A stretch of 64,000 bases of DNA from Ruminococcus albus AD2013. Its GTDB lineage: Bacteria; Bacillota; Clostridia; Oscillospirales; Ruminococcaceae. The stretch covers positions 930,001 through 994,000 of the forward strand of contig NZ_JAGS01000001.1 in NCBI RefSeq assembly GCF_000526775.1, given 5' to 3'. Made by a program: the position numbers and the translations under genes. Under the pieces are notes generated by a model that saw only the letters and a program-made list of their open reading frames with translations, made no database searches and had not been told where the DNA came from. Position 1 is the first letter of the stretch, and each line of letters opens with the position of its first letter. Shown piece by piece: positions 34,483 through 43,841 of this stretch.

Positions 34483-35662
34483 CTTTGTTTGATACCACCT
34501 CTAGCAGAATTTGATCGTAAAGCAGCAGATAATCCTCGTCGGAAGTATTCTCGGAAAGGACGAAATCATCACCCTCATATATGACCTTGATCTTCTTGAA
34601 AGATATATCCTTGCCAAGTATTACGTAAACGCCCTTTTCGTCTCCACGGAACCTTAGTGCGCTTCTTGGCACTTTAATGCCCTGATATTCATCAAAAATA
34701 AGCTTTGCGGAAAGAACTCTGGAATTAACAAGAGTCTGATCCACTCTGTCACAGTCCAGTACGATTATCATATTATCGCCACTCATTTTAACCGAATCGA
34801 CTGTACAATTATATACTGTTCTTGAAGAATTCAGTTTGAGTGAGACTTCGGCGTCGTCCGTTATTCTTGAATCTGCCTTTACTATACCGACGATCTTGCA
34901 GTTATAGCTGTCAAAAGTCTTGCCTATCGCATTTGCGGGGGCAGACTTTCCGCCCTTTATGATATCACGGATATCACTTTCACTCAAGTTTCCTGCATCT
35001 GTGGTCTTGAGCGTTTCCTCGTAGCCGTCTGCATAGGATACAAAATATCCTGTCCTATCGGACTTGATAACATCATCGGGCTCTGTTGCGAAATCAACAA
35101 GGTTGTTACGCTCGGATCTCAGATCATCGATAGCATCGGAAAATCCTGCTTCGGTACCTGTTATAACACTATACATATTACTGTTCAGTGCTATCCTTGA
35201 TCTGATATCAGGTATCCTGTCAAGCTCTCTGTTCTCCACAGCTTCAAGAAGATCGTTATAACCGTTCTTAACTCCCGATATCAGAGCATCAGGTTCGGCA
35301 TAATTGGTAGTTGCAGGATCCTGAGCTTTTTCAAGCTGCTCTATCTCAGCATCTATCTCGGCTATCCTGTCTTTAGCATATATCGCCTTTTCAGAGGAAT
35401 ATACCTCAGCGATAGTATTGTTCACCGAGACTTTGCTGCCGTCCGGATACTTATAATCAAGTATACCGTTGCCGTTATAAGTTACCACGCTCTCGTCCCT
35501 TACTATTATGCCATCAAAGACGATGTCCTCATTTACGGTGGCAAGCACCGCTTCTTCGGTATCGTGCTTATCGTGCAGAAAGTAATAGACCTGAGTGCAT
35601 ATGGTGGTCAACATCAAAAGTGAAACCAGAGCCGCAAGTATCTTTACGGTCAATGAATTCAT
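34433..35662 (-). CDS. HlyD-like membrane-anchored adaptor protein
   Basis: A 409-residue protein with one N-terminal membrane segment (~7-28). The first half holds a biotinyl-lipoyl-like half motif (VVTYNGNGILDYKYPDGSKV), then a coiled-coil hairpin (~95-195). The second half holds HlyD-type beta-barrel modules ending in a VPRSALR segment near 345. No transporter partner is nearby. A gene of this kind precedes yggS-sepF in other Clostridia, which hints at a division or envelope role rather than efflux. Confidence 0.72.
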   Translation of the reverse strand: MNSLTVKILAALVSLLMLTTICTQVYYFLHDKHDTEEAVLATVNEDIVFDGIIVRDESVVTYNGNGILDYKYPDGSKVSVNNTIAEVYSSEKAIYAKDRIAEIDAEIEQLEKAQDPATTNYAEPDALISGVKNGYNDLLEAVENRELDRIPDIRSRIALNSNMYSVITGTEAGFSDAIDDLRSERNNLVDFATEPDDVIKSDRTGYFVSYADGYEETLKTTDAGNLSESDIRDIIKGGKSAPANAIGKTFDSYNCKIVGIVKADSRITDDAEVSLKLNSSRTVYNCTVDSVKMSGDNMIIVLDCDRVDQTLVNSRVLSAKLIFDEYQGIKVPRSALRFRGDEKGVYVILGKDISFKKIKVIYEGDDFVLSENTSDEDYLLLYDQILLEVVSNKDVSVNSETDGDTVSSE

Positions 35663-35677
35663 TTGTGCATTACTTCC

Positions 35678-35926
35678 TTATCCTTCTGAATGTTCGTTTT
35701 TAGCTGCATCAAGGATATTGATGGAACGATCGGGAACTATTGTAGATATCGCATGCTTGTACACTACGTTCTGCTTGCCTTCGCAATCGAGAAATACTAC
35801 ATAGCTGTCGAATGCCTTAACTATACCCTTAAACTGATAGCCGTTCATCAGAATGAACTTGACCATCACCTGTTCCTTTCTTGCCTGATTCAGAAAAACG
35901 TCCTGAAGATTGATATTTTTGTTCAC
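35678..35926 (-). CDS. hfq: RNA chaperone Hfq
   Basis: An 82-residue Sm-like protein with NLQDVFLNQARKE, the Sm1 segment (VFLDCEG) and YKHAISTI as Sm2. I choose the GTG at 35926 because AAGGAG lies eight bases upstream; the in-frame GTG at 35935 would overlap that site. The C-terminus after the Sm fold is short. It follows miaA, the usual miaA-hfq order, with a 130-base gap holding a GAATACCGC/GCGGTATTC hairpin. Confidence 0.93.
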   Translation of the reverse strand: MNKNINLQDVFLNQARKEQVMVKFILMNGYQFKGIVKAFDSYVVFLDCEGKQNVVYKHAISTIVPDRSINILDAAKNEHSEG

Positions 35927-35997
35927 TATAAACACTCCTTCTCTTTATCTGCGTGTGTCTGAAATAGGGTGTGCAGAAATGTGCTCACCATACCATA

Positions 35998-36029
35998 CGA
36001 ATACCGCAAAAGAAACCAACGGCGGTATT
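35998..36029 (-). repeat. Inverted repeat between miaA and hfq
   Basis: A nine-base perfect stem GAATACCGC/GCGGTATTC with a 14-base loop on the minus strand. No T-run follows, so it is not a standard terminator. It is a possible leader structure of hfq. Confidence 0.5.
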
Positions 36030-36058
36030 CAAACCAAAGAGATGCATTTTATTATACA

Positions 36059-37021
36059 TCACATTATATTATAACACATTATTTCGGATTTGGCTACTAT
36101 ATTTTGAACATTTTCAAATATTTTTTTCGATTCGTCAAAATTATCAATTTTCACCCACGAAATATCAGCAACTCGCCTAAACCAGGTAAGCTGTCTTTTA
36201 GCATAGTGTCTTGTTTCGAGGATTATTTTGTCAAGACAATCTTCCAGTTCGGCTTTACCCTCGAAGAATGGAACAAGCTCCTTGTAGCCTATCGCTTGTC
36301 CCGCAGTTGCAAGTCTGCCTTTCTGCCAGACTTCCCTGCATTCCTCGACCATGCCGTTTTCAGCCATTATATGCACTCTCTTTTCAATACGATCGTAAAG
36401 ATACTGTCTGTTTTCAGCTGTAAGACCAATAATGCAAGCTTTGTAGGGGGATTCTTCTCTTCTGCTGTTGATCTTATGTTCGGAGAGTTTTGTTCCTGTA
36501 AGCTCAAAGACTTCAATCCCACGTATAACTCTTGGCAGATTGTTCTCGTGAACTTTTTCGGCAGTTTCCGGGTCTATTTCTTTCAGCTTCAGCCAAAGCG
36601 CATGAACCCCCTCTTCTTTAGCTTGTTTTTCAAGCCTTGCACGTATGTCGGGATCACTGCCCGTGTCATCGAATATAATATTGTCCACAAGCGAACTAAT
36701 ATACAATCCTGTGCCACCGCATACAATCGGAAGTTTCCCGTGAGAACGTATCTCTCTGATCTTCTGCCCTGCTAATGTAACATAATCCGCCACGCTGAAA
36801 GGTACGTCAGGTTCAAGAAAATCAATCAGATGATGAGGGATACCTTGCATTTCGTCAATTGTCGGCTTAGCGGTTGCAATGTTAAGACCCTTGTAGATCT
36901 GCATGGAATCTGCCGATATCACCTCACCGTTATAAAGCTTAGCCATTTCAACCGCAAGGGCTGTTTTGCCCGATGCAGTAGGCCCCGCTATAACAAGAAG
37001 CGGTATTTTATTTTTATCCAT
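36059..37021 (-). CDS. miaA: tRNA dimethylallyltransferase
   Basis: This 320-residue enzyme adds a dimethylallyl group to A37 of tRNAs reading UNN codons. The P-loop GPTASGKT is at 12-19, with SADSMQIYKG (~34-43), the IPHHL segment and VCGGTGLYI following. GAGGTGAGC ribosome site. Its product is the substrate for MiaB, encoded upstream in the same cluster. Confidence 0.95.
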   Translation of the reverse strand: MDKNKIPLLVIAGPTASGKTALAVEMAKLYNGEVISADSMQIYKGLNIATAKPTIDEMQGIPHHLIDFLEPDVPFSVADYVTLAGQKIREIRSHGKLPIVCGGTGLYISSLVDNIIFDDTGSDPDIRARLEKQAKEEGVHALWLKLKEIDPETAEKVHENNLPRVIRGIEVFELTGTKLSEHKINSRREESPYKACIIGLTAENRQYLYDRIEKRVHIMAENGMVEECREVWQKGRLATAGQAIGYKELVPFFEGKAELEDCLDKIILETRHYAKRQLTWFRRVADISWVKIDNFDESKKIFENVQNIVAKSEIMCYNIM

Positions 37022-37053
37022 GCGCTCACCTCTGTATTATAATAGTATATCTG

Positions 37054-39141
37054 TCATACCAGTCTTCTGAACTGCTTTTCGATATCCTTTTTGCTGAGAG
37101 TGATCAGCACAGGTCTGCCGTGGGGGCAATACCTGATATTTTCATTACCGTAGACGGCATTCAGTAAAGCCTGAAGCTCGATGGTGCTGTTGTTATCATT
37201 TGCCTTTATCGCAGCCTTACAGGCGATGGAGTGATAAAGGTCATCGAAAATTTCAAGCTGAGGATCATTCCTGCACTGTATGAAATTCCTTGCAAGTTCT
37301 GTGATTATATCCGTGGGATTTTCCAGATCTCCAAGGATTATCGGTACGCCCTTAACAGCCACAGTCGGTGCAACATCGGGTTCAACTTCAAATCCTAGTC
37401 TTTCAAGTTTATCGACATTAGCCGCCAGTGCATCGAATTCTTCATATGAAAGCATGACCATAACAGGTTCAAGAAGCATCTGGGTCTCAAGCTCGCTGAT
37501 ATCGCCTTTTATCTTCTCAAAAATATATCTCTCATGGGCGGCATGCTTATCCATCAGCAGCATTTCATCGCCCACCTGAGCGACAACATATGTCTTGAAA
37601 AGCTCACCTATAACGACAGGTTTTGGCTTTTCCGGTTCTTTTTTGACTTCCTGTACCACGGAACGAATAAAGCTGCGGTCATTTATAAAGTGGAAGCTGT
37701 CGTTTTTTTCCTCTTCTGCGGGAGCTTCGGGGAGGGGCATTTCCTGAAGTGCCTTGTTTATTTCCTCAACAGTTATCTTCTCGGGCTTTTTAGGCACCGG
37801 CTGAGGGACAGGTTCTTCAAGACTTGCAAGAAAAAGGTCTTCACCTGATTTTCTGTCTTCTTCATCGATAGGGATATTTTCCACTTTGGTTATCTTAGGC
37901 TGATATGGTTTGGGCACGGGCGGTTCGGGGAGAGGTATCTCCTTTGAAGCTATGGGTTCAGGAACCGACTGAGATTGTACAGGTTTCGGTACAGGTTGAC
38001 TGGCAATCTCCTGTAAAACTTTATCAGCATCGGGAAGCGTTTCTTCTTCAACTGCAAATTCAAGCTGAACGCTTTTGTCTTCAGGCGGAAAATCATACAG
38101 CTCATGATTGGTAAAATTTCTGCGGTTTTCGAGTTTCAGTTCATTTGGCTCGTCTTTTTCCATAAGACAATTCTTGACTGCAAAGTATACGGCTTCATGT
38201 ATCAGCCTTTCGTCAGAAAAACGAACTTCTATCTTTGTTGGATGAACATTCACATCGATAGTATTAGGCGGAACATCGATATACAGTACACAGGCTGGAA
38301 ATTTGCCAACCATAATATTGTTGCGGTATGCTTCTTCGATCGCGGAAGCACAGGCTTTCGACTTTACAAATCTGCTGTTCACAAAAAAATTCTGGAACTT
38401 GCGGTTAGGCTTGGCGGAGAGCGGTTTTACGGTATAACCGTAAACGTGTATCCCCTGCCACGTATAGTCGACTTCGATCATACTGTTTGCGAACTCTCTG
38501 CCGTACACTGAATAGACTGCAGAATATATCTTGCCGTCTCCTGCAGTGATTATTTCAGCTTTGTTATCGCGAATAAGCTTGAAAGATACATCGGGGTGTG
38601 AAAGGGTCAGTTTTGTGACAAGGTCGGCTACGTGGTTAGCTTCTGAAGTATCTTTTTTCAGAAATTTCAGTCTTGCGGGAACGTTATAGAAAATATCTCT
38701 CACAACAAATGTTGTACCATCGGGACAGCCGCACTGCTCGCTTGTTTTTTCAACAGCGCCTTCGATTGAATAATGAGTACCATAGCTGTCTTCACGTCGT
38801 TTGGTCATAACATCGACCTTTGCAACAGCGCAGATTGAAGCAAGGGCCTCACCTCTGAAACCGAGGGTCATTATACTGTCAAGGTCATCTTTTTGAGATA
38901 TTTTACTGGTGGCATGACGAAGAAAGGCCGTAGGCAGATCTTCGGGAGCTATGCCCTTGCCGTTGTCGGTCACTCTCATATAAGTTCTGCCGCCATTCTT
39001 TATCTCAACGGTTATGACTGTTGCGCCTGCATCTATTGCGTTCTCAACGAGTTCCTTTATAACTGATGCGGGTCTGTCGATGACCTCACCTGCGGCGATA
39101 AGCTCGGAAACTTCCTTGCTCAAAACTCTAATCTCTGACAT
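37054..39141 (-). CDS. mutL: DNA mismatch repair protein MutL
   Basis: A 695-residue protein with an N-terminal GHKL ATPase (NAIDAG, DNGKGI, GFRGEAL). A Pro/Glu-rich linker lies at ~360-500. The C-terminal dimerisation domain carries the metal endonuclease motif DKHAAHERYIFE and late CPHGRPV, so it is an endonuclease-type MutL. It is 61 bases downstream of mutS. Confidence 0.95.
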   Translation of the reverse strand: MSEIRVLSKEVSELIAAGEVIDRPASVIKELVENAIDAGATVITVEIKNGGRTYMRVTDNGKGIAPEDLPTAFLRHATSKISQKDDLDSIMTLGFRGEALASICAVAKVDVMTKRREDSYGTHYSIEGAVEKTSEQCGCPDGTTFVVRDIFYNVPARLKFLKKDTSEANHVADLVTKLTLSHPDVSFKLIRDNKAEIITAGDGKIYSAVYSVYGREFANSMIEVDYTWQGIHVYGYTVKPLSAKPNRKFQNFFVNSRFVKSKACASAIEEAYRNNIMVGKFPACVLYIDVPPNTIDVNVHPTKIEVRFSDERLIHEAVYFAVKNCLMEKDEPNELKLENRRNFTNHELYDFPPEDKSVQLEFAVEEETLPDADKVLQEIASQPVPKPVQSQSVPEPIASKEIPLPEPPVPKPYQPKITKVENIPIDEEDRKSGEDLFLASLEEPVPQPVPKKPEKITVEEINKALQEMPLPEAPAEEEKNDSFHFINDRSFIRSVVQEVKKEPEKPKPVVIGELFKTYVVAQVGDEMLLMDKHAAHERYIFEKIKGDISELETQMLLEPVMVMLSYEEFDALAANVDKLERLGFEVEPDVAPTVAVKGVPIILGDLENPTDIITELARNFIQCRNDPQLEIFDDLYHSIACKAAIKANDNNSTIELQALLNAVYGNENIRYCPHGRPVLITLSKKDIEKQFRRLV

Positions 39142-39202
39142 TTTATGTTCCTGTTCTATGTGATTTGATTATCTGATCACTTTAAAGTATTTTCGTATGG
39201 TA

Positions 39203-41818
39203 TCAAACGTATCTCAGCAGATCTTTTACAAACTCTCTAAGTTCCTCATCGTTCATCTCGTCAATGTTTGTCTTGCGGAGTTTGTCGGTAACTATACTGT
39301 CGCTTATCCTGTCAAAGGATATCTGACCGTTGTCAGCCTCGGAAACCGCCGCTTTAGCCTTTATGGACTCCGCTTCCATCTCACCCAGCAGAGATTTCGC
39401 CCTGCCGATTATCTTATTCGGCAGACCTGCCAGCTTTGCAACCTCTATACCAAAGCTCTCGTCCGCGCCGCCCTTTACTATCTTACGCAGGAACTTGATA
39501 TTGTCCCCCTGACGCTTGACGGCAACGGAATAATTCTTCACGCCGTCAAGCTCATCTTCAAGAGCGATAAGCTCGTGATAATGAGTAGCAAAAAGTGTCT
39601 TGCAGCCAAGAGAACGTGAAGTGGATATAAATTCAGATACTGCGCGTGCAATAGCAATACCATCAAAAGTTGAAGTGCCTCTGCCGACCTCATCGAGAAT
39701 GACAAGGCTGTTCTTAGTAGCGTGTTTTACGATGTCAGCGACCTCGCTCATTTCCACCATAAAGGTCGACTGTCCTGCAGTCAGGTCATCGGATGCGCCT
39801 ATTCTTGTAAATATCTGGTCTACAACCGATATCTTGGCATAATCAGCAGGTACAAAACAGCCTATCTGTGCCATAAGGGTTATCAGCGCAACCTGACGCA
39901 TATATGTGGATTTACCCGACATATTCGGACCGGTTATGACAGCCATACGGTTGCCGGTCAGATCAAGATAGGTGTCATTCGGAACGAATACCTCGTCCTG
40001 CTGCATAAGTTCAACAACAGGGTGTCTGCCGTTTTTGATATTGATAATACCGTCGATGGCTATCTCTGGCTTAGTGTAATTGTTCTTTATAGCCGCAGTA
40101 GCATAGGAACACAGTACATCTATCTCAGCAACAGCAGTAGCAGTCTCCTGAACAAGCCTGAGCTGAGTAGCAATAAACTCTCTTACCTCGCCGAATATCT
40201 CCTGTTCGAGGGTAAGTATCTTGTCGCTTGCACCGAGTATAGTGTTCTCGGCAACTTTCAGCTCATCGGTTATGAATCTCTCACAGTTTGCAAGAGTTTG
40301 TTTTCTGATGTAATGATCGGGTATCAGATCATAGTAGGATTTTGTGACCTCGATATAATATCCGAAAACCCTGTTATAGCCGATCTTCAGGTTCTTGATG
40401 CCTGTCTTTTCCTTTTCTCGCTCGGCAATATCATCTATCAGACCTTTTCCGCCCGAAATGATATTCCTCAGACCGTCAAGCTGTTCATTGAAACCTTCGC
40501 GTATCACTCCGCCGTCCTTTACGTTTGCAGGCGGTTCGTCAACGATGGCATTTTCAACAAGGTTTGATACTGCGTCAAGGGTGGATATCCTGCCCGTGCA
40601 GTCCTTGATAAGCTTACCGTCGAATGCGGAAAGCAGCCTTTTAAGTTCGGGAAGTTTCAGCGCAGTGAGCGAAAGGGATTTGAGGTCGCGTGGACTTGCC
40701 GAACGGTACATAACTCTAGTCATAAGGCGCTCAAGGTCGTAAACTCCACTCAGGACTTCACGTATTTCTCCAAGAGATACTGGGTCACGGACAAGTTGTT
40801 CAACAGCGTTCAGCCTGTCAATTATCTTTGCGGGATTTATAAGAGGCTGTTCAAGCCATGATTTCAGCATACGATTCCCCATAGAGGTCTTTGTATTGCT
40901 TATTACCCACAGCAGAGAGCCTTTTTTCTGCTTATTGCGAAGTGTCTCTGTAAGTTCGAGATTCCTGCGGGCAGTAAATCCGATAGTCATTATCGGGTCG
41001 GCATCGTGGCGGATTATCTCGGAAAATCTTCCCACCAGAGCTTTCTGCGTTTCGTGGATATACGCGAAAAGTCCGCAGACTGCAAAAGCGCTCAGACTAT
41101 CAGCTTTAAGCCCCAGAGAATCCAGGCTGTTGACAGAGAACTGTGTCAGCACTTCATCGGTATGATTTGCAGGATCGAAGTCAGCATCTTCAAGAAGCTG
41201 AACGCTGGTTTTTATCTTCTCACGGATAAATGCTGAGATCTCTCTGTTAGAAAGAATAGCGTCATTTATCAGTATCTCCGAGGGAGAAAATCTTGAAAGC
41301 TCGTTAATAGCGCTGTTGGCTGTGTCTTTACCTGTAAAATCAAAAAGATGTACCTCGCCCGTTGAGATATCCGCCAGACAAAGTGCTGCCTCTTTTGACT
41401 GCATATAAAACGCGCAGAGATAGTTATTTGAAGACTCGTCCAGCATACTGCTTTCAATAAGCGTACCGGGAGTGACTACCCTGATGACATCACGGGGAAC
41501 AAGGCCCTGGCATTCGGAAGGGTCTTTTGTCTGTTCACATATAGCCACCATATGACCTTTTTCTATCAGCTTTTTAAGATAAACATCACAAGCATGGAAA
41601 GGCACGCCGCACATAGGGGCGCGTTCATCAAGACCGCAATCTCTGCCTGTAAGGGTAAGCTCCAGTTCCTTTGAAACGATCAGTGCGTCGTCAAAAAACA
41701 TTTCGTAAAAATCACCCAGCCGGTAGAAAAGAATGTGGTTCTTGTACTTCTTTTTCACCGCCAGATACTGCTTCATCATGGGTGTAAGCTTTGATTCATC
41801 TATCTCTTTAAGTGTCAC
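39203..41818 (-). CDS. mutS: DNA mismatch repair protein MutS
   Basis: An 871-residue protein. Domain I holds the mismatch wedge FYEMF (~37-41). Connector, lever and clamp domains follow. The ATPase has Walker A GPNMSGKST near residue 625, Walker B VILDEVGRGTST and a helix-turn-helix at the end. The start is a GTG with GGAG upstream. It is in an operon with mutL. Confidence 0.96.
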   Translation of the reverse strand: MTLKEIDESKLTPMMKQYLAVKKKYKNHILFYRLGDFYEMFFDDALIVSKELELTLTGRDCGLDERAPMCGVPFHACDVYLKKLIEKGHMVAICEQTKDPSECQGLVPRDVIRVVTPGTLIESSMLDESSNNYLCAFYMQSKEAALCLADISTGEVHLFDFTGKDTANSAINELSRFSPSEILINDAILSNREISAFIREKIKTSVQLLEDADFDPANHTDEVLTQFSVNSLDSLGLKADSLSAFAVCGLFAYIHETQKALVGRFSEIIRHDADPIMTIGFTARRNLELTETLRNKQKKGSLLWVISNTKTSMGNRMLKSWLEQPLINPAKIIDRLNAVEQLVRDPVSLGEIREVLSGVYDLERLMTRVMYRSASPRDLKSLSLTALKLPELKRLLSAFDGKLIKDCTGRISTLDAVSNLVENAIVDEPPANVKDGGVIREGFNEQLDGLRNIISGGKGLIDDIAEREKEKTGIKNLKIGYNRVFGYYIEVTKSYYDLIPDHYIRKQTLANCERFITDELKVAENTILGASDKILTLEQEIFGEVREFIATQLRLVQETATAVAEIDVLCSYATAAIKNNYTKPEIAIDGIINIKNGRHPVVELMQQDEVFVPNDTYLDLTGNRMAVITGPNMSGKSTYMRQVALITLMAQIGCFVPADYAKISVVDQIFTRIGASDDLTAGQSTFMVEMSEVADIVKHATKNSLVILDEVGRGTSTFDGIAIARAVSEFISTSRSLGCKTLFATHYHELIALEDELDGVKNYSVAVKRQGDNIKFLRKIVKGGADESFGIEVAKLAGLPNKIIGRAKSLLGEMEAESIKAKAAVSEADNGQISFDRISDSIVTDKLRKTNIDEMNDEELREFVKDLLRYV

Positions 41819-41860
41819 TTCTGCCCGCTCCGTTCTATTTTAGGGATATAATCAATGTAT

Positions 41861-42271
41861 TTAGCCGCAGCCGCCGCAAGTAGAGCAGCTTCCTGTGCAG
41901 CCTGAAGGTGCCTGTGCAGGACAAGTTTCAGGGTCTTCGCCGTTTGCTGCCTGCTGAAGGATATAATAAACGCTCTTCATCAATGCATCGATATCAGCCT
42001 TAGCTTCGTTGTATTCGATCATCTTAGGCATAGCCATGATCTTGTCATAAAGCTCCTTGATATCGTGATCCAGAGTTGTGAGTCTGTCCGCATCTTTATC
42101 AGGCTTTCTCATCTCAACACTGAGATCCTGACGCATCTGGTTGAACTTGCCTATCTCGTTCTGGATCTCGGTATCGGTATCATTCAGTGCGCAGGCTGCC
42201 TCGTACTTCTTATATCTTTCATCTTCCTGAATAGCTTTTCCAAGCTGTCTTGTAAGTTCTATAACGTTCAT
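41861..42271 (-). CDS. YlbF-family protein with cysteine-rich tail
   Basis: A 136-residue helical protein with a YlbF/YmcA domain (residues ~5-110). The C-terminus is a Cys-rich tail with five Cys in its last 20 residues (CPAQAPSGCTGSCSTCGGCG). In Bacillus, YlbF, YmcA and YaaT form an Fe-S complex acting on RNase Y processing, so the tail may bind a metal cluster. It sits between miaB and mutS with a good AAGGAG site. Confidence 0.8.
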   Translation of the reverse strand: MNVIELTRQLGKAIQEDERYKKYEAACALNDTDTEIQNEIGKFNQMRQDLSVEMRKPDKDADRLTTLDHDIKELYDKIMAMPKMIEYNEAKADIDALMKSVYYILQQAANGEDPETCPAQAPSGCTGSCSTCGGCG

Positions 42272-42295
42272 TTTTACTACTCCTTAAACTATATA

Positions 42296-43693
42296 TTATT
42301 CAGTGACCATTTCGCCTTCAAGTGCCCAGTTCATCGCTTTGATTATGCGCACTTTGACGAATTCACCTATATACTTTTTATCAGCGGGAAACTCAACGAT
42401 TATATTCTCATCGTTCTTGCCCGTGAGCCATCCCTCTCCTGTTCTTCCCTCGCCATCGACAAGAACCTCAACGGTTTTACCGACAAATCTACCAAACCAT
42501 TCGGAGGTTATCTCACGCTGTTCCAAAAGAAGTTCTCTGAGCCAAAGACCTTTCTGCTTATCCGAGATATTGTCTTCCATTTCAGCTGCGGGAGTTCCCG
42601 AACGTCTTGAATAAACGAAGGAATATATGTTGTCATACTTGACCCGTTTGATGAGTTCTTTTGTCTGACAGAATTCCTCGTAACTCTCCCCCGGGAAACC
42701 TACGATAAGGTCTGTTGTGAAGGAGAAATGCGGCATACGTCCGCGGGCATAGTTTATCATTTCCATGTACTTTTCAACTGTATATCGGCGGTTCATAGCT
42801 TTCAGTACCCTATCGCTGCCGGCCTGTACAGGAAGATGCAGATGCTTGCATATGTGTTCGCTGTCAATTATGGTATCTATCAGTTCCATGGTAGCGTCTT
42901 TAGGATGACTGGACATAAAGCGTATGCGGAACTTCCCCTCCATCTTGTCGATATCTCTCAAAAGCTGCGGAAATCCATATGCATAGGAGTTAACATTCTG
43001 CCCAAGCAGAGTGATCTCTTTATAACCTTGTTCAATAAGACTTTTTACCTCAGCAAGTACAGCCTCGGGTTTGCGGCTTCTTTCTCTGCCACGTACATAA
43101 GGAACTATGCAGTAGGTGCAGAAATTGTTACAACCGTACATTATTGGTACAAAAGCCCTGAACTTGTCGTCGCGAAGCTGAGTCATTCCCTCGTCTATCT
43201 CAGTGCAAACTTCAGACTGATTAAAAAGACGGCGGTGCTTTGAAATAACTTCCCAAAGCATGGAATACAGCTCGTTATAAGCAAATGTTCCGAATACAAG
43301 ATCGACCTGTCGGTAAGATTCTTTTATCTTATCAGCAACGTGCTTTTGTTGTGCCATACAGCCACAAATACCTATTATAAGGTCTTTGCTGTTCTCTTTC
43401 AGTTTTTTGAAATTTCCGATATTGCCGAATACTCTGTCCTCAGCATTTTCACGTACAGCACAGGTGTTCAGCAGAATTAGCTGTGCAGAATCGGTATCCT
43501 CTGTAAAATCATACCCTATTTTAGACAGCATACCTTTTATTTTTTCGCCATCACTGACATTCTGCTGACAGCCGTAGGAATGTAAAAAAGCCATCGGTGC
43601 ATGACCGTTGTCGGAACGATATTTTTCAGCCCACCCTATCAGATTTTGTAAAGCTTCTTCATTCCCGACAGCAGGAACATATTTTTCTGACAT
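42296..43693 (-). CDS. miaB: tRNA-2-methylthio-N6-dimethylallyladenosine synthase
   Basis: A radical SAM methylthiotransferase of about 465 residues acting on i6A37 tRNA. The N-terminal UPF0004 domain has YGCQQNVSD, LNTCAVRE and GICGCMAQ cysteines for the auxiliary cluster. The radical SAM motif is CNNFCTYC, and a TRAM domain is C-terminal. The ATG at 43693 is chosen because GAGG lies six bases upstream; upstream in-frame ATGs lack a site. It heads the miaB-ylbF-mutS-mutL-miaA-hfq run. Confidence 0.94.
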   Translation of the reverse strand: MSEKYVPAVGNEEALQNLIGWAEKYRSDNGHAPMAFLHSYGCQQNVSDGEKIKGMLSKIGYDFTEDTDSAQLILLNTCAVRENAEDRVFGNIGNFKKLKENSKDLIIGICGCMAQQKHVADKIKESYRQVDLVFGTFAYNELYSMLWEVISKHRRLFNQSEVCTEIDEGMTQLRDDKFRAFVPIMYGCNNFCTYCIVPYVRGRERSRKPEAVLAEVKSLIEQGYKEITLLGQNVNSYAYGFPQLLRDIDKMEGKFRIRFMSSHPKDATMELIDTIIDSEHICKHLHLPVQAGSDRVLKAMNRRYTVEKYMEMINYARGRMPHFSFTTDLIVGFPGESYEEFCQTKELIKRVKYDNIYSFVYSRRSGTPAAEMEDNISDKQKGLWLRELLLEQREITSEWFGRFVGKTVEVLVDGEGRTGEGWLTGKNDENIIVEFPADKKYIGEFVKVRIIKAMNWALEGEMVTE

Positions 43694-43701
43694 CATTAAC
43701 C

Positions 43702-43776
43702 TCATTTCCAGCATAAGCATAGATACTTCGTGCCATGACCGTCAAATTCAAGTCCTGAAAAGCCAATATCGGTCAT
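43702..43776 (-). CDS. Possible 24-residue leader ORF upstream of miaB
   Basis: An ATG at 43776 opens a 24-codon frame in the miaB leader, ending Lys-TyrLeuCysLeuCysTrpLys-stop. Its TGA lies inside the miaB ribosome site (AAATGAGG), so translation of one would affect the other. The ORF has no strong ribosome site of its own. Confidence 0.3.
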   Translation of the reverse strand: MTDIGFSGLEFDGHGTKYLCLCWK

Positions 43777-43794
43777 TCTGCAACATACTTTATT

Positions 43795-43823
43795 ATTATA
43801 TATCTTTTCGTAAAATTTGTCAA
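43795..43823 (-). promoter_or_regulatory. Consensus promoter of the miaB operon
   Basis: TTGACA (43823-43818), 17 bases, TATAAT (43800-43795) on the minus strand, an exact consensus, ten bases from the IS target duplication. Confidence 0.85.
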
Positions 43824-43832
43824 CATTAAAAG

Positions 43833-43841
43833 TGCTGACCA
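43833..43841. repeat. Target-site duplication of the insertion sequence, left copy
   Basis: TGCTGACCA directly abuts the left inverted repeat. The identical nine bases follow the right end at 45072-45080. Shifting by one base gives a ten-base repeat. Confidence 0.85.
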
